Assembly: GCF_021397715.1 (NCBI RefSeq)
Contig: NZ_CP090207.1
Span: 930,001-994,000, forward strand
Reading direction: 5' to 3'
Source: Pantoea agglomerans
Lineage (GTDB): Bacteria > Pseudomonadota > Gammaproteobacteria > Enterobacterales > Enterobacteriaceae
Length of the DNA stretch: 64,000 bases
Part shown: positions 31,136-44,973 of the stretch, piece by piece
Numbering within the stretch: the first letter of the stretch is position 1
Layout: every line of letters starts with the position of its first letter
Notes under the pieces: model-generated
Seen by the model: only the letters and a program-made list of their open reading frames with translations
The model's database searches: none
Told to the model about the DNA's origin: nothing
Translations under genes and position numbers: made by a program

Positions 31136-32452
31136 ATGGCGCAATTTTACGCGGCAAAACAGCGCAGCACCCCGCAACAACGCATAACCGTCACCATCGA
31201 CGAGCTGGACCCGTTCGGTCAGGGCGTGGCGCGTCATAAAGGCAAAACCATTTTTGTCAGCGGTGCGCTGCCTGGTGAACAGGCCGAAATTATGCTGACA
31301 GAGGATAAACGGCAATTTGCCCGAGCGAAAGTGACGCGGCTGTTAAACAGCAGTCCGGCACGCGTCACGCCGCGCTGTCCCCATTTTGAGCGTTGCGGCG
31401 GCTGCCAGCAGCAGCATGTGGAGGTGGCTCTGCAACAGCAAAGCAAAGCCCAGGCGCTGAGCCGGATGCTGAGTCAGGCCGCACAGCAGCCGGTGGCGGT
31501 CGATGAAGTGATAGCCGGTGAACCCTGGGGCTATCGCCGTCGTGCCCGGCTGGGCCTGCAGTGGCAGAACAAGCAGCAGCGCCTGCAGATGGGTTTTCGT
31601 CAGGAAGCGAGCAACGATCTGGTCGATATCCAGCAGTGCCCCATTTTGATGCCCGAACTTGAGGCGTTAATTCTCCCGCTACGCCACTGTCTGAGCGGCT
31701 TACGTGCCGTCAGGCGTCTCGGCCACGTTGAACTGGTGCAGGCGGACAACGGTCCGCTGATGATCCTGCGACATCTTGATGCGTTGCAGGCTGACGATCG
31801 TGAAAAACTGGAACAGTTTTCGCATAAGCATCAGCTGATGCTGTTTCTGGATGCGGGTGATGAGAAATTAACGCCGTTAACCGCAGCGACGCCGTTCTAT
31901 CACTCTCATCAACTTAAGCTAACCTTCAGTCCACAGGATTTTATTCAGGTTAACGATAGGGTGAATCAGCAGATGGTGGCGCAGGCGATAAGCTGGCTCG
32001 ATCTGCAGCCGGAAGACCAGGTACTGGACCTGTTTTGCGGGATGGGGAACTTCACTCTTCCTATCGGAATCTTCGTACAAAATGTGGTTGGTGTGGAGGG
32101 CATTGCAGCATTAGTGCGGCAGGCAGCGTATAATGCTGAATTGAATAATCTTAAAAATGTCCGCTTTTTCCAGCATAACCTGGAGGAAGAGGTGTCGCGC
32201 CAGCCGTGGGCGGCACAGGGATTTAACAAGGTATTACTCGATCCGGCCCGTGCCGGGGCTGCAGGTGTGATGGCGCATGTGGTTAAACTTGCACCAGAAC
32301 GCGTGGTCTATGTTTCGTGTAATCCCACCACACTCGCGCGCGACAGCCAGACATTGCTGTCGGCGGGCTACCAATTGGAAAGGGTCGCGATGCTGGATAT
32401 GTTCCCACATACCCGTCATCTCGAATCCATGGTGCTGTTCAAGAAAACATAA
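31136..32452 (+). CDS. rlmD: 23S rRNA m5U1939 methyltransferase RlmD
   Basis: RlmD (RumA) methylates U1939 of 23S rRNA. The ATG at 31136 ([10 protein letters not shown]) gives 438 residues (E. coli 433). An N-terminal TRAM domain is followed by an iron-sulfur cluster site, with Cys81, Cys87 and Cys90 in [10 protein letters not shown] and a fourth Cys in IQQCPIL. The SAM-binding [13 protein letters not shown] and the catalytic Cys in [12 protein letters not shown] are intact. relA follows after 32 bases. Confidence 0.96.
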   Translation: MAQFYAAKQRSTPQQRITVTIDELDPFGQGVARHKGKTIFVSGALPGEQAEIMLTEDKRQFARAKVTRLLNSSPARVTPRCPHFERCGGCQQQHVEVALQQQSKAQALSRMLSQAAQQPVAVDEVIAGEPWGYRRRARLGLQWQNKQQRLQMGFRQEASNDLVDIQQCPILMPELEALILPLRHCLSGLRAVRRLGHVELVQADNGPLMILRHLDALQADDREKLEQFSHKHQLMLFLDAGDEKLTPLTAATPFYHSHQLKLTFSPQDFIQVNDRVNQQMVAQAISWLDLQPEDQVLDLFCGMGNFTLPIGIFVQNVVGVEGIAALVRQAAYNAELNNLKNVRFFQHNLEEEVSRQPWAAQGFNKVLLDPARAGAAGVMAHVVKLAPERVVYVSCNPTTLARDSQTLLSAGYQLERVAMLDMFPHTRHLESMVLFKKT

Positions 32453-32484
32453 GCGATGGGCTAAGTCGCTGTGCAGGAGAGGAT

Positions 32485-34716
32485 ATGGTTGCGGTCAGAA
32501 GTGCGCATTTAAATACTGAGGGGGAATTTGCCCTCGACCAGTGGATCGCCAGTCTCGGTATTGCTAACCCGCAATCATGTCAACGCGTCGCCGAAACCTG
32601 GCGCTACTGTGAAGCGCAAACCCAGGGCCATCCCGATCAATCGCTGCTGCTGTGGCGCGGCATCGAGATGGTCGAAATCCTCTCGATGCTCAGTATGGAT
32701 ATTGAAAGCCTGTGTGCGGCGCTGATCTTCCCGCTGGCTAACGATGAAGTGGTGAGCGAAGAAGATCTGGAAAAAACGGTGGGCAAAGGCATTGTCTCGC
32801 TGGTGCATGGCGTGCGCGATATGGATGCGATCCGTCAGCTGAAAGCGATTCACAATGATTCGATGGCCTCCGAGCAGGTGGATAACGTTCGCCGGATGCT
32901 GCTGGCGATGGTAGAAGATTTCCGCTGCGTGGTGCTCAAACTGGCCGAGCGCATCATGAACCTGCGCGAAATGAAAGACGCGCCGGAAGATGAGCGGGTA
33001 CTGGCCGCCAAAGAAAGCACCAACATCTATGCGCCGTTGGCCAACCGGCTCGGCATTGGTCAGCTGAAGTGGGAGCTGGAAGATTACTGCTTCCGCTATC
33101 TGCATCCCGATGAATACAAACGCATCGCCAAACTGCTGCATGAGCGGCGCATTGACCGTGAGCAGTACATCGACAACTTCGTCAGCAACCTGCGCAAAGA
33201 GATGGCCAAAGAGGGCGTACGCGCCGAAGTCTATGGCCGACCGAAACATATCTACAGCATCTGGCGCAAGATGCAGAAGAAGTCGCTGGCGTTTGATGAG
33301 CTGTTCGACGTGCGGGCGGTGCGCATCGTGGCCGAACGCTTACAGGATTGTTACGGCGCGCTGGGCACGGTACACACGCTTTATCGTCATCTGCCGAGCG
33401 AGTTTGATGACTACGTGGCAAATCCTAAGCCCAATGGTTACCAGTCGATTCACACCGTGGTGTTAGGCCCGCAGGGCAAAACGGTGGAGATTCAGATCCG
33501 TACCCGCCAGATGCATGAAGATGCCGAACTGGGCGTGGCAGCGCACTGGAAATACAAAGAAGGCCCGACCTCCAGCAGCGCACGCGGCGCGGCGGGTCAC
33601 GAAGAGCGTATCGCCTGGCTGCGTAAGCTGATCAGCTGGCAGGAAGAGATGGCGGATTCCGGTGAACTGCTGGAAGAGGTGCGCAGCCAGGTATTTGACG
33701 ATCGGGTTTACGTCTTTACGCCGAAAGGGGATGTGGTGGATCTGCCCGCCGGCTCAACGCCGCTCGACTTCGCTTACCACATCCACAGTGATATCGGTCA
33801 CCGCTGCATCGGTGCCAAAATCGGCGGTCGCATCGTGCCGTTTACCTATCAGCTTCAGATGGGCGATCAGGTTGAAGTGATCACCCAGAAACAGCCGAAC
33901 CCGAGCCGTGACTGGCTCAATCCTAACCTCGGTTACATCACCACCAGCCGTGGCCGCTCGAAGATTCACAACTGGTTCCGTAAGCAGGATCGCGATAAGA
34001 ACATCATCGCCGGACGACAGATTCTGGATAACGAGCTGAACCAGCTCGATATCAGCCTGCGTGAAGCCGAGAAGTTGCTGCTGCCGCGCTATAACGTCAC
34101 CTCTCTGGAGGAGTTACTGGCGGCGATTGGCGGTGGCGATATTCGCCTTAATCAGATGGTGAACTTCCTGCAGGCGAAGCTCAACAAGCCGAGCGCCGAA
34201 GAGGAAGATCGCGAAGCGCTGCGCCAGTTAACCCAGAAATCTTACACTCCACCGTCACGCAAAGAGAGCGGGCGCGTGGTGGTGGAAGGCGTGGGCAACC
34301 TGATGCACCACATTGCGCGTTGCTGCCAGCCGATTCCGGGTGATGATATCGTCGGCTTCATCACCCAGGGGCGCGGTATTTCGATTCACCGTGCCGACTG
34401 TGACCAGCTGGCGGAGCTGATCTCCCATGCGCCGGAACGCATTGTTGACGCAGTATGGGGCGAAAGTTACTCCAGCGGTTACTCGCTGGTGGTACGGGTG
34501 ACGGCCAACGATCGCAGCGGATTGCTGCGGGATATCACCACCATCCTCGCCAATGAAAAGGTCAATGTGCTGGGCGTGTCGAGCCGCAGCGATACCAAAA
34601 AGCAGCTGGCAACCATCGACATGGATATCGAGATTTATAACCATCAGGTGCTGGGACGGGTGCTGGCGCGGCTGAACCAGGTCTCTGATATCATCGACGC
34701 CCGCCGTTTACACTGA
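32485..34716 (+). CDS. relA: GTP pyrophosphokinase RelA ((p)ppGpp synthetase I)
   Basis: RelA makes pppGpp/ppGpp on ribosomes stalled by uncharged tRNA. The 743-residue protein has a degenerate hydrolase domain (FPLAN at 82-86 instead of an HD pair, so probably synthesis only), a synthetase domain (YGRPKHIYSIWRKM, FDVRAVRI, NPKPNGYQSIHT), then TGS (VFTPKGDVVDLPAGSTPLDFA), helical, zinc-finger (HHIARCCQPIPGD) and ACT domains. Here mazG follows directly; the mazEF toxin-antitoxin pair found at this place in E. coli is absent. Confidence 0.97.
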   Translation: MVAVRSAHLNTEGEFALDQWIASLGIANPQSCQRVAETWRYCEAQTQGHPDQSLLLWRGIEMVEILSMLSMDIESLCAALIFPLANDEVVSEEDLEKTVGKGIVSLVHGVRDMDAIRQLKAIHNDSMASEQVDNVRRMLLAMVEDFRCVVLKLAERIMNLREMKDAPEDERVLAAKESTNIYAPLANRLGIGQLKWELEDYCFRYLHPDEYKRIAKLLHERRIDREQYIDNFVSNLRKEMAKEGVRAEVYGRPKHIYSIWRKMQKKSLAFDELFDVRAVRIVAERLQDCYGALGTVHTLYRHLPSEFDDYVANPKPNGYQSIHTVVLGPQGKTVEIQIRTRQMHEDAELGVAAHWKYKEGPTSSSARGAAGHEERIAWLRKLISWQEEMADSGELLEEVRSQVFDDRVYVFTPKGDVVDLPAGSTPLDFAYHIHSDIGHRCIGAKIGGRIVPFTYQLQMGDQVEVITQKQPNPSRDWLNPNLGYITTSRGRSKIHNWFRKQDRDKNIIAGRQILDNELNQLDISLREAEKLLLPRYNVTSLEELLAAIGGGDIRLNQMVNFLQAKLNKPSAEEEDREALRQLTQKSYTPPSRKESGRVVVEGVGNLMHHIARCCQPIPGDDIVGFITQGRGISIHRADCDQLAELISHAPERIVDAVWGESYSSGYSLVVRVTANDRSGLLRDITTILANEKVNVLGVSSRSDTKKQLATIDMDIEIYNHQVLGRVLARLNQVSDIIDARRLH

Positions 34717-34830
34717 TGCTTCTGGCCGTCTGCCCGCTATTCGCCGCTGATGTGAATCGCCGGGCAGACGCGCCGCACCACCGGCGCTATTGATGCGCCT
34801 CCTCACGACCAACCGCAAAGGATTTCCAGA

Positions 34831-35619
34831 ATGAACGCCATTGATCGCCTGCTTGGCATTATGAAAACCCTGCGCGATCCGCAACACGGCTGCCCGTGGG
34901 ATCGTGAGCAGACCTTCGCCACCATCGCCCCGTATACGCTGGAAGAGACCTATGAAGTGCTGGACGCCATCCAGCGGGAAGATTTTGACGATCTGCGCGG
35001 CGAGCTGGGCGATCTGCTGTTTCAGGTGGTGTTTTATGCCCAGATGGCCAGCGAGCAGGATCGCTTTACCTTTGAGGATATCTGCCACGCCATCAGCGAC
35101 AAGCTGGAGCGCCGTCATCCGCACATTTTTGCTGACGCCAGCGCGGAAACCAGCCGCGAAGTGCTGAAAAACTGGGAAGCGATCAAGACCGCTGAACGGG
35201 CGGAGAAGGCCCAGCATTCGGCGCTGGACGACATCCCCAGAGCGCTGCCGGCGCTGATGCGCGCCCACAAAATCCAGAAGCGCTGCCACAACGTCGGTTT
35301 TGACTGGACCACGCTGGGGCCGGTGGTGGCAAAAGTGCATGAAGAGATCGATGAAGTGATGCACGAGGCACAGCAAAGCGTGGTGGATAGCCAGAAGCTG
35401 GAAGAGGAGATCGGTGACCTGCTGTTTGCGACGGTGAACCTGTCGCGCCATCTGGGCAGTAAAGCTGAAACCGCGCTGCAAAAGGCCAACGACAAGTTTG
35501 AGCGCCGCTTCCGCCAGGTGGAGGCGATCATCGCCGCACAGGGATTAAGTATGCCGGGTGCTACGCTGGAACAGATGGAAGCGGCCTGGCAGCAGGTGAA
35601 AACCGGCGAGAAGTGCTGA
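34831..35619 (+). CDS. mazG: Nucleoside triphosphate pyrophosphohydrolase MazG
   Basis: MazG hydrolyses nucleoside triphosphates to monophosphates and pyrophosphate and clears aberrant dNTPs. The 262-residue protein contains two MazG domains; the first has the metal motif EETYEVLDA ... ELGDLLFQVVF (about 34-70), and the second has EEIDEVMHEA ... EEIGDLLFATVNL (about 170-210). It lies 114 bp after relA. The name derives from the mazEFG operon, but mazEF are not present here. Confidence 0.96.
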   Translation: MNAIDRLLGIMKTLRDPQHGCPWDREQTFATIAPYTLEETYEVLDAIQREDFDDLRGELGDLLFQVVFYAQMASEQDRFTFEDICHAISDKLERRHPHIFADASAETSREVLKNWEAIKTAERAEKAQHSALDDIPRALPALMRAHKIQKRCHNVGFDWTTLGPVVAKVHEEIDEVMHEAQQSVVDSQKLEEEIGDLLFATVNLSRHLGSKAETALQKANDKFERRFRQVEAIIAAQGLSMPGATLEQMEAAWQQVKTGEKC

Positions 35620-35765
35620 TTATTCCAGCGCTGCGCATAAATTCGCCATCTGAGCTTACACGATTCAGCGTGGCGACAACTTTGTGACGTACATCAACAT
35701 TTCATTAACGGCTATCCGCTATGTTAGCCGCAGCAATGCGTTGGAGGATGGCAGTGATTCATCAA

Positions 35766-35794
35766 TTGTGGCTGATAGCGGTTTCCAGTATACT
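35766..35794 (+). promoter_or_regulatory. Candidate pyrG promoter
   Basis: TTGTGG (35766-35771) and TATACT (35789-35794) are 17 bp apart, giving a predicted start near 35801 and a leader of about 48 bases before the pyrG ATG. Confidence 0.65.
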
Positions 35795-35833
35795 GTTTTC
35801 CCGTCCTGGTTATTCCACCGTCTTTAAACCTAA

Positions 35834-37486
<1,653 letters not shown>

Positions 37487-37541
37487 GATTCACGAGCAGC
37501 GCGCGAACTTTTCGCGCGTTGTTTGTCTTAGGATTGACTAA

Positions 37542-38858
<1,317 letters not shown>

Positions 38859-38902
38859 TGACCTGTGCAGATGTCGCGTAAAGCGGCATCGCATCATCTG
38901 AA

Positions 38903-38930
38903 AGCCCCGCCTTGTGCGGGGCTTTTTGTT
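38903..38930 (+). terminator. eno Rho-independent terminator
   Basis: AGCCCCGC (38903-38910), loop CTTGT, GCGGGGCT (38916-38923), then TTTTGTT. It lies 45 bases after the eno stop. Confidence 0.92.
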
Positions 38931-39263
38931 GGCGGCGGTGTGCAGACGCGGATGGCAAATCCCGATCGCAAAGAGGCAAAAGCGGCATCTCTTTCTGCTC
39001 GCCCGTGCGATTACGCACCTCATCACTGAGGTGCGCCCGTTACCGGGCCAACGTTTTGCGTTGTTCAAAAACGCTCCCGGTATTTTTGTCCTAAGCGCGG
39101 GTTCTGTCCTGGCCATCTATATTTTGAACCTGTCAGCCGTCTGAAGCCTCTCTTTTGTGACGTTTTGGCTTTTGCCCGGCGCGGAGAAAAGGCACAACGC
39201 GTGGTTGAGCTGTGCGGCAAATCTGCCATAATCAGCGCCCTGTTTTTTTCAAGCGAGTCCGTA
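38931..39263. other. eno-queE intergenic region with adjoining stem-loops
   Basis: This 333-bp stretch has no convincing gene. It contains a perfect 9-bp stem with a four-base loop, CGCACCTCA / TGAGGTGCG (39014-39035), directly followed by CCCG-TTAC-CGGG (39035-39046), and further on an AT-rich segment (about 39100-39145) that may hold the queE promoter. No U tract follows the stems. Short frames here have no family resemblance. A small RNA or leader structure is possible but unproven. Confidence 0.45.
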
Positions 39264-39935
39264 ATGCAATACCCGATTAACGAAATGTTCCAGACACTGC
39301 AGGGCGAAGGTTTTTATACCGGCGTACCCGCCATTTTCATCCGCTTACAGGGATGTCCGGTGGGCTGTAGCTGGTGTGATACCAAACATACCTGGGAGAA
39401 GCGGGCGGATCGGGAAACGTCGCTGGGCGATATTTTAATTAAAACGGTAGAGAGTGACGCCTGGGGCGATGCCGATGCGGCAACCTTACTTAACGCCATC
39501 CAGCAGCAGGGCTGGACCGCGCGCCATGTGGTGATCACCGGCGGCGAACCGGCGATCTACGATCTGCGTCCGTTAACTACGACGCTGGAGCAGCACGGTT
39601 TTCAGTGCCAGATTGAGACGAGCGGCACCCATGAGATTCGCTGTTCCGATCGGACCTGGGTGACGGTTTCGCCTAAAGTGAATATGCGTGGCGGCTATGA
39701 TGTGCTGCCGCAGGCGCTGGTCCGCGCGGATGAGATCAAGCACCCGGTGGCGCGTATGCGTGATGTCGAGGCGCTGGATGAACTGCTGGCCGCTCTTGAT
39801 GACGATAAAGCCCGTATCATCGCCTTACAGCCGATCAGCCGCAAAGATGAGGCAACCCGACTCTGTATCGAGACCTGCATTGCGCGTAACTGGCGTCTGT
39901 CGATGCAGACTCACAAATATCTCAATATCGCCTGA
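39264..39935 (+). CDS. queE: 7-carboxy-7-deazaguanine synthase QueE
   Basis: QueE is a radical SAM enzyme that makes CDG from 6-carboxytetrahydropterin, the third step to preQ0 and queuosine. The ATG at 39264 (MQYPINEMFQTLQGEG) gives 223 residues as in E. coli; an in-frame extension of 33 codons upstream was rejected. The cluster cysteines are in RLQGCPVGCSWCDTKHTW (CxxxCxxC) and the SAM-binding ITGGEP is present. It converges with queD, the enzyme one step earlier. Confidence 0.96.
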   Translation: MQYPINEMFQTLQGEGFYTGVPAIFIRLQGCPVGCSWCDTKHTWEKRADRETSLGDILIKTVESDAWGDADAATLLNAIQQQGWTARHVVITGGEPAIYDLRPLTTTLEQHGFQCQIETSGTHEIRCSDRTWVTVSPKVNMRGGYDVLPQALVRADEIKHPVARMRDVEALDELLAALDDDKARIIALQPISRKDEATRLCIETCIARNWRLSMQTHKYLNIA

Positions 39936-39998
39936 GGCGATGCGATGTGGGCCGGGTGAAAGTCCGAAACCGGGCTAGCCGGATCGGCGGGTAAAAAA

Positions 39999-40032
39999 CG
40001 CTGTGCCGGATCGAAGGGTTCGATCCGACAGC
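39999..40032. terminator. Stem-loop between convergent queE and queD
   Basis: CGGATCGAA (40007-40015), loop GGG, TTCGATCCG (40019-40027), extended outward by GCTGT / ACAGC with a two-base bulge. It lies between two convergent genes and would serve either, although no strong U tract is seen, so termination is inferred. Confidence 0.5.
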
Positions 40033-40033
40033 A

Positions 40034-40393
40034 TTAACCGCGGTAGACGCAGCCCGCAGTGCAGGTTTCTTTGATCATCACCGCACTGAGCAGCGGCAGG
40101 CGAGGCTTCATCTGATCCCAGATCCATTTTGCCAGCACTTCGCTGGTCGGGTTTTCCAGCCCAGGGATCTCATTGAGATAATAGTGGTCAAGGCGATCGT
40201 AGATCGGCTTAAACGCCGCTTTCAGTTCAGCGAAATCCATCACCCAGCCAGTGTGCGCATCCACTTCGCCGGTAATTTCCAGACGCACCAGAAATGAATG
40301 ACCGTGCAGACGACCGCATTTGTGTCCGGCCGGCACGTTGGGTAAATGGTGCGCGGCTTCGAACTGGAACTCTTTAAATAAAGTGGTAGACAT
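40034..40393 (-). CDS. queD: 6-carboxy-5,6,7,8-tetrahydropterin synthase QueD
   Basis: QueD converts dihydroneopterin triphosphate to 6-carboxytetrahydropterin, the second step of queuosine synthesis. The 119-residue protein is a PTPS-family member. Zinc histidines are in [20 protein letters not shown] together with the catalytic Cys (HKCG), and the Asp-His of the second half lies in [10 protein letters not shown]. The closing CTAGCVYRG is family-typical. Confidence 0.95.
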   Translation of the reverse strand: MSTTLFKEFQFEAAHHLPNVPAGHKCGRLHGHSFLVRLEITGEVDAHTGWVMDFAELKAAFKPIYDRLDHYYLNEIPGLENPTSEVLAKWIWDQMKPRLPLLSAVMIKETCTAGCVYRG

Positions 40394-40559
40394 AGTGGTT
40401 CTCAGACAGGAAAAAACCGCTAAATTCTACCTGAAAACCGCTATTTTCGCACCTGGATCACATAACGCCGCCACGAAACCTCCCGCCTGCCGATGTTGTA
40501 CCAGCTAATTAACTGATATATCGCCGCTTTACTTACCACTTTTGTCGATTAATCCTACC

Positions 40560-40692
40560 AGGAAAACCATTTAGTCATTTTGGTTATTTGATATGTCGAA
40601 GGTGTATTTAATCGTTAATATACGGGCCGGTAACCTACGCACTCTTCCGCCATTTTACGGTCCGGACTTCTGATACTGGAATTTTTAACGCG
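40560..40692 (+). promoter_or_regulatory. cysJIH upstream region
   Basis: The 299 bp between queD and cysJ carry an AT-rich patch (40560-40625) with a possible -10 TAATAT at 40616-40621 and no good -35. A weak -35 is usual for promoters that need CysB. The site of CysB cannot be told from sequence alone. Confidence 0.35.
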
Positions 40693-42510
40693 ATGACGAC
40701 TCAGGCACCAGGTTCACTGCTTCCGCTCTCCCCGGAACAACTCGCCCGCTTACAGGCGGCGACGACCGATTATTCCCCCACCCAACTGGCATGGCTGTCA
40801 GGTTATTTCTGGGGCAGGGTTGAACAGACACCGGGTAGCGCAGTGGCCAGCGCGCCGGCCCCCGTCACCGCCACCGCGCCAGAAGCACCGGCAATCACGC
40901 TGCTGTCGGCTTCGCAGACCGGCAATGCCCGTCGCCTGGCCGAGCAGTTGCGCGATGACCTGCAGGCAGCCAGACTGAATGTAAACCTGGTGAATGCTGG
41001 CGATTACAAGTTCAAGCAAATTGGGCAGGAAAAGCTGCTGGTGGTGGTGACATCCACCCAGGGCGAAGGCGATCCACCGGAAGAAGCGGTGGCGCTGCAT
41101 AAATTCCTGCTGTCAAAAAAGGCGCCGAAAATGACCGGTACCGCGTTTGCGGTGTTTGGCCTCGGCGACAGCTCTTATGAATTTTTCAGCAAAGCGGGCA
41201 AGGATTTTGATAGCCGGCTGGCGGAGCTGGGCGCGGAGCGACTGCTGGATCGGGTTGATGCCGACGTCGAGTATGCCGATCAGGCGGCGGCCTGGCGCAG
41301 CGCGCTGACAGAGATTTTAAAGCAGCGCGTGCCGACCGAATCCCCGGCTCAGGCTGCCGCCGCCGCCGCAGGCAGCGTCAATGAAGTCACCACCAGCCCC
41401 TATACCAAAGAGGCGCCACTCAGCGCCACGCTGGCGGTGAATCAGAAAATTACCGGCCGCGACTCTGACAAAGATGTTCGCCACATTGAAATTGATCTCG
41501 GCGAGTCAGGCCTGCGCTACCAGCCCGGCGACGCGCTGGGTATCTGGTATGAAAATGATAGCGCGCTGGTCAGCGAGCTGCTGGAGCTGGTCTGGCTGAA
41601 AGGTGATGAGCCGGTGCAGGTCCAGGGCGCAACGCTGCCGCTGGCTGAAGCGCTGCAAAAACATTTTGAGCTGACGGTTAATACGGCGCAGATCGTCGCG
41701 CAGTATGCCCAGCTGTCGCGTGATGCCGAGCTGCTGGCGCTGGTGGATGATAAAGCCCGGCTGCAACAGTATGCGCAGCGTTATCCGATTGTCGACATGA
41801 TTCGTCTGGCCCCGGCGGAGCTCAGCGCAGAGCAACTGACGACGTTGCTGCGTCCGCTGACGCCACGGCTCTACTCAATCGCATCGTCGCAGGCGGAGAC
41901 CGATACCGAAGTGCATATCACCGTGAGTGCAGTACGCTTTGATATTGAAGGTCGTCAGCGTGGCGGCGGTGCATCGACCTGGCTGGCCGATCGGGTTGAA
42001 GAAGAGGGCGAAGTTCGGGTGTTTATCGAGCACAACGATAACTTCCGCCTGCCGGCTAATCCGGACGCACCGGTGATCATGATTGGACCGGGTACCGGCA
42101 TCGCGCCGTTCCGCGCCTTTATGCAGCAGCGCGAAAACGACGGTGCCAGCGGCAAAAACTGGCTGTTCTTCGGCAATCCGCACTTTACCGATGATTTCCT
42201 CTATCAGGTGGAGTGGCAGAAATATGTGAAAGAGGGGCTGCTGACCCGAATCGATCTGGCCTGGTCACGCGATCAGGCAGAGAAGGTATACGTACAGGAT
42301 AAGATCCGCGCCAACGGTGCGGAAGTGTGGCGCTGGCTGCAGGAAGGCGCGCACCTTTACGTCTGTGGCGATGCGAATCGCATGGCGAAGGACGTTGAGC
42401 AGGCATTACTGGATGTGGTGGTCGAACACGGCGGAATGGATCGTGAAGCGGCCGACGAATTTTTAAGTGAGCTGCGCATTGAGCGCCGTTATCAGCGAGA
42501 CGTTTACTAA
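40693..42510 (+). CDS. cysJ: Sulfite reductase flavoprotein alpha subunit CysJ
   Basis: CysJ passes electrons from NADPH through FAD and FMN to the CysI hemoprotein. The 605-residue protein has an N-terminal flavodoxin domain (about 66-200: [36 protein letters not shown]), an alanine-rich linker (about 218-230), then a ferredoxin-NADP reductase-like domain with [34 protein letters not shown] and the C-terminal RRYQRDVY. The stop TAA shares its last base with the cysI ATG. Confidence 0.97.
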   Translation: MTTQAPGSLLPLSPEQLARLQAATTDYSPTQLAWLSGYFWGRVEQTPGSAVASAPAPVTATAPEAPAITLLSASQTGNARRLAEQLRDDLQAARLNVNLVNAGDYKFKQIGQEKLLVVVTSTQGEGDPPEEAVALHKFLLSKKAPKMTGTAFAVFGLGDSSYEFFSKAGKDFDSRLAELGAERLLDRVDADVEYADQAAAWRSALTEILKQRVPTESPAQAAAAAAGSVNEVTTSPYTKEAPLSATLAVNQKITGRDSDKDVRHIEIDLGESGLRYQPGDALGIWYENDSALVSELLELVWLKGDEPVQVQGATLPLAEALQKHFELTVNTAQIVAQYAQLSRDAELLALVDDKARLQQYAQRYPIVDMIRLAPAELSAEQLTTLLRPLTPRLYSIASSQAETDTEVHITVSAVRFDIEGRQRGGGASTWLADRVEEEGEVRVFIEHNDNFRLPANPDAPVIMIGPGTGIAPFRAFMQQRENDGASGKNWLFFGNPHFTDDFLYQVEWQKYVKEGLLTRIDLAWSRDQAEKVYVQDKIRANGAEVWRWLQEGAHLYVCGDANRMAKDVEQALLDVVVEHGGMDREAADEFLSELRIERRYQRDVY

Positions 42511-44231
42511 TGAGCGAAAAACACCCTGGACCGCTGGTTGTAGAAGGCAAATTAGCCGACGCTGAGCGTCTGAAGAAGCAGAGCAACTATCTGCGCGGCA
42601 CCATTAAAGAAGATCTGGAAGAGGGTCTGACCGGCGGCTTTACCGGTGACAACTTCCTGCTGATCCGTTTCCACGGTATGTACCAGCAGGATGACCGCGA
42701 TATTCGTGCCGAGCGTGCTGAGCAGAAGCTGGAGCCGCGCCACGCCATGATGCTGCGTTGCCGCTTGCCGGGCGGCATCATTACGCCAACCCAGTGGCTG
42801 GCCATCGACAAATTTGCCACCGATAAAACCATCTATGGCAGCATCCGTCTGACTAACCGTCAGACCTTCCAGTTTCACGGCATTCTGAAGAAGAATGTCA
42901 AGCCGACGCACCAGATGCTGCATGAAGTCGGACTGGATGCGTTGGCCACCGCCAACGATGTTAACCGCAACGTGCTCTGTACCTCGAATCCGGTGGAGTC
43001 GGAGCTGCATCAGGAAGCGTATGAGTGGGCGAAGAAACTCTCTGAGCACCTGCTGCCGCGCACCCGTGCTTACGCCGAAATCTGGTGGGATCAGGAGAAA
43101 GTTGCGACCACCGACGAAGAGCCGATCCTCGGTGAGACCTATCTGCCGCGTAAGTTTAAAACTACCGTGGTGATCCCGCCGCACAACGATGTGGATCTGC
43201 ACGCCAACGATCTTAACTTCATCGCCGTGGCCGAGCAGGGCAAGCTGGTGGGCTTTAACCTGCTGGTCGGTGGTGGACTGTCGATTGAGCACGGTAACAA
43301 GGCCACCTACGCCCGTACCGCCAGCGAGTTCGGCTACTTCCCGCTGGAGAAGATCCTCGACGTGGCTGAAGCGGTGGTGACTACCCAGCGCGACTGGGGT
43401 AACCGCACCGATCGTAAGAATGCCAAAACCAAATACACCCTGGAACGCGTCGGCGTTGAGACGTTCAAAGCGGAAGTCGAGAAGCGGGCGGGCGTCACTT
43501 TTGAACCGATCCGTCCGTACGAATTTACCACCCGCGGCGATCGAATTGGCTGGATCAAAGGCATCGACAATAAATGGCACCTGACGCTGTTTATCGAGAA
43601 TGGTCGCCTGCTGGACTATCCTGGCCGTCCGCTGAAGAGCGGCGTGGCTGAGATTGCTAAAATCCACCAGGGCGATTTCCGTCTGACCGCCAACCAGAAC
43701 CTGATTGTGGCGGGCGTGCCGGAAAGCGAAAAGGCGAAGATTGAGGCGATCGCCCGTGAGCATGGGCTGATGGAAAACGTCTCGGCGCAGCGTGAGAACT
43801 CGATGGCCTGCGTGGCGTTCCCGACCTGTCCACTGGCGATGGCGGAGGCGGAACGCTTCCTGCCGGCGTTCGTGACCAAAGTTGAAGCGATCATGCACAG
43901 CCACGGCGTCGGTGATGAGCACATAGTGTTACGCGTTACCGGTTGTCCCAACGGCTGTGGCCGTGCCATGCTGGCTGAACTGGGTCTGGTCGGCAAAGCG
44001 CCAGGCCGTTACAACCTGCATCTCGGCGGCAACCGCATCGGCACACGCATTCCGCGGATGTACCGTGAAAACATTAATGAAAACGAAATCCTCGCCACCA
44101 TTGATGAACTGGTGGGACGCTGGGCCAAAGAGCGCCATGCCGCTGAAGGCTTTGGTGACTTCGTGATCCGCGCGGGCATCGTTGCGCCTGTGCTGGACCC
44201 GGCGCGTGATTTCTGGGAGGAGGCAAAATGA
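42510..44231 (+). CDS. cysI: Sulfite reductase hemoprotein beta subunit CysI
   Basis: CysI performs the six-electron reduction of sulfite to sulfide on a coupled siroheme-[4Fe-4S] centre. In the 573-residue protein the cluster cysteines are in [17 protein letters not shown] and [12 protein letters not shown], and sulfite-binding Arg/Lys are expected around [12 protein letters not shown] and the central region. The siroheme cofactor is made by CysG, encoded at 46694. The 3' end overlaps cysH (ATGA). A long antisense frame lies opposite but is a shadow. Confidence 0.97.
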   Translation: MSEKHPGPLVVEGKLADAERLKKQSNYLRGTIKEDLEEGLTGGFTGDNFLLIRFHGMYQQDDRDIRAERAEQKLEPRHAMMLRCRLPGGIITPTQWLAIDKFATDKTIYGSIRLTNRQTFQFHGILKKNVKPTHQMLHEVGLDALATANDVNRNVLCTSNPVESELHQEAYEWAKKLSEHLLPRTRAYAEIWWDQEKVATTDEEPILGETYLPRKFKTTVVIPPHNDVDLHANDLNFIAVAEQGKLVGFNLLVGGGLSIEHGNKATYARTASEFGYFPLEKILDVAEAVVTTQRDWGNRTDRKNAKTKYTLERVGVETFKAEVEKRAGVTFEPIRPYEFTTRGDRIGWIKGIDNKWHLTLFIENGRLLDYPGRPLKSGVAEIAKIHQGDFRLTANQNLIVAGVPESEKAKIEAIAREHGLMENVSAQRENSMACVAFPTCPLAMAEAERFLPAFVTKVEAIMHSHGVGDEHIVLRVTGCPNGCGRAMLAELGLVGKAPGRYNLHLGGNRIGTRIPRMYRENINENEILATIDELVGRWAKERHAAEGFGDFVIRAGIVAPVLDPARDFWEEAK

Positions 44232-44962
44232 GTCAGATTGACCTCGCAGCACTGAATGAGATGTCCAAAGTCCAGCGCGCAATGGCGCTGGCGGCCACCA
44301 ATGCGCAGCTGGAGAAATCGTCAGCGGAAGCGCGGGTGAGCTGGGCGCTGGAAAATCTGCCGGGCGCCTATGTGCTCTCTTCCAGCTTCGGCATTCAGGC
44401 GGCGGTGTCGCTGCATCTGGTGACGCGTCAGCAGCCCGATATTCCGGTGATCCTCACCGATACCGGCTATCTGTTCCCGGAAACCTATCGCTTCATTGAT
44501 GAGCTGGCGGATCAGCTCAATCTCAACCTCAAGGTGTTCCGCGCGGAGACCTCACCGGCCTGGCAGGAAGCGCGCTACGGCAAGCTGTGGGAGCAGGGCG
44601 TTGAGGGGATTGAGAAATACAACGACATCAATAAAGTGGAGCCGATGAATCGCGCGCTGGAAACGCTCGGTGCGCAGACCTGGTTTGCCGGCCTGCGCCG
44701 CGATCAGTCCGGTAGCCGGGCTAATCTGCCGGTGCTCGGGGTGCAGCGCGGCGTGTTTAAAGTGCTGCCGATCATCGACTGGGATAACCGCCAGATTCAT
44801 CAGTATCTGCAGCAGCATAATCTGAAATACCATCCGCTATGGGATGAAGGCTATCTCTCAGTGGGCGATACCCATACCACACGTAAGTGGGAGCCAGGCA
44901 TGGCAGAAGAAGAGACCCGCTTTTTCGGCCTGAAGCGCGAGTGCGGTCTGCACGAAGGGTAA
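44228..44962 (+). CDS. cysH: Phosphoadenylyl-sulfate (PAPS) reductase CysH
   Basis: CysH reduces PAPS to sulfite with thioredoxin. The 244-residue protein has the PP-loop-type motif [40 protein letters not shown], and the C-terminal catalytic Cys in KRECGLHEG. It lacks the Cys-Cys pairs of iron-sulfur APS reductases, so PAPS (from CysC) is the substrate. It ends cysJIH; a 12-bp stem CCGGCTTCTCTG / CAGAGAAGCCGG (44974-45005) follows. Confidence 0.97.
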   Translation: MSQIDLAALNEMSKVQRAMALAATNAQLEKSSAEARVSWALENLPGAYVLSSSFGIQAAVSLHLVTRQQPDIPVILTDTGYLFPETYRFIDELADQLNLNLKVFRAETSPAWQEARYGKLWEQGVEGIEKYNDINKVEPMNRALETLGAQTWFAGLRRDQSGSRANLPVLGVQRGVFKVLPIIDWDNRQIHQYLQQHNLKYHPLWDEGYLSVGDTHTTRKWEPGMAEEETRFFGLKRECGLHEG

Positions 44963-44973
44963 GGGTGCGGTTT

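Noticed and set aside
42552..43922. Long antisense open frame (456 codons) opposite cysI
   Set aside because: It lies fully inside the well-supported cysI, its product is His/Gln/Arg-rich without any family motif, and such frames arise from GC-biased third positions of the true gene.
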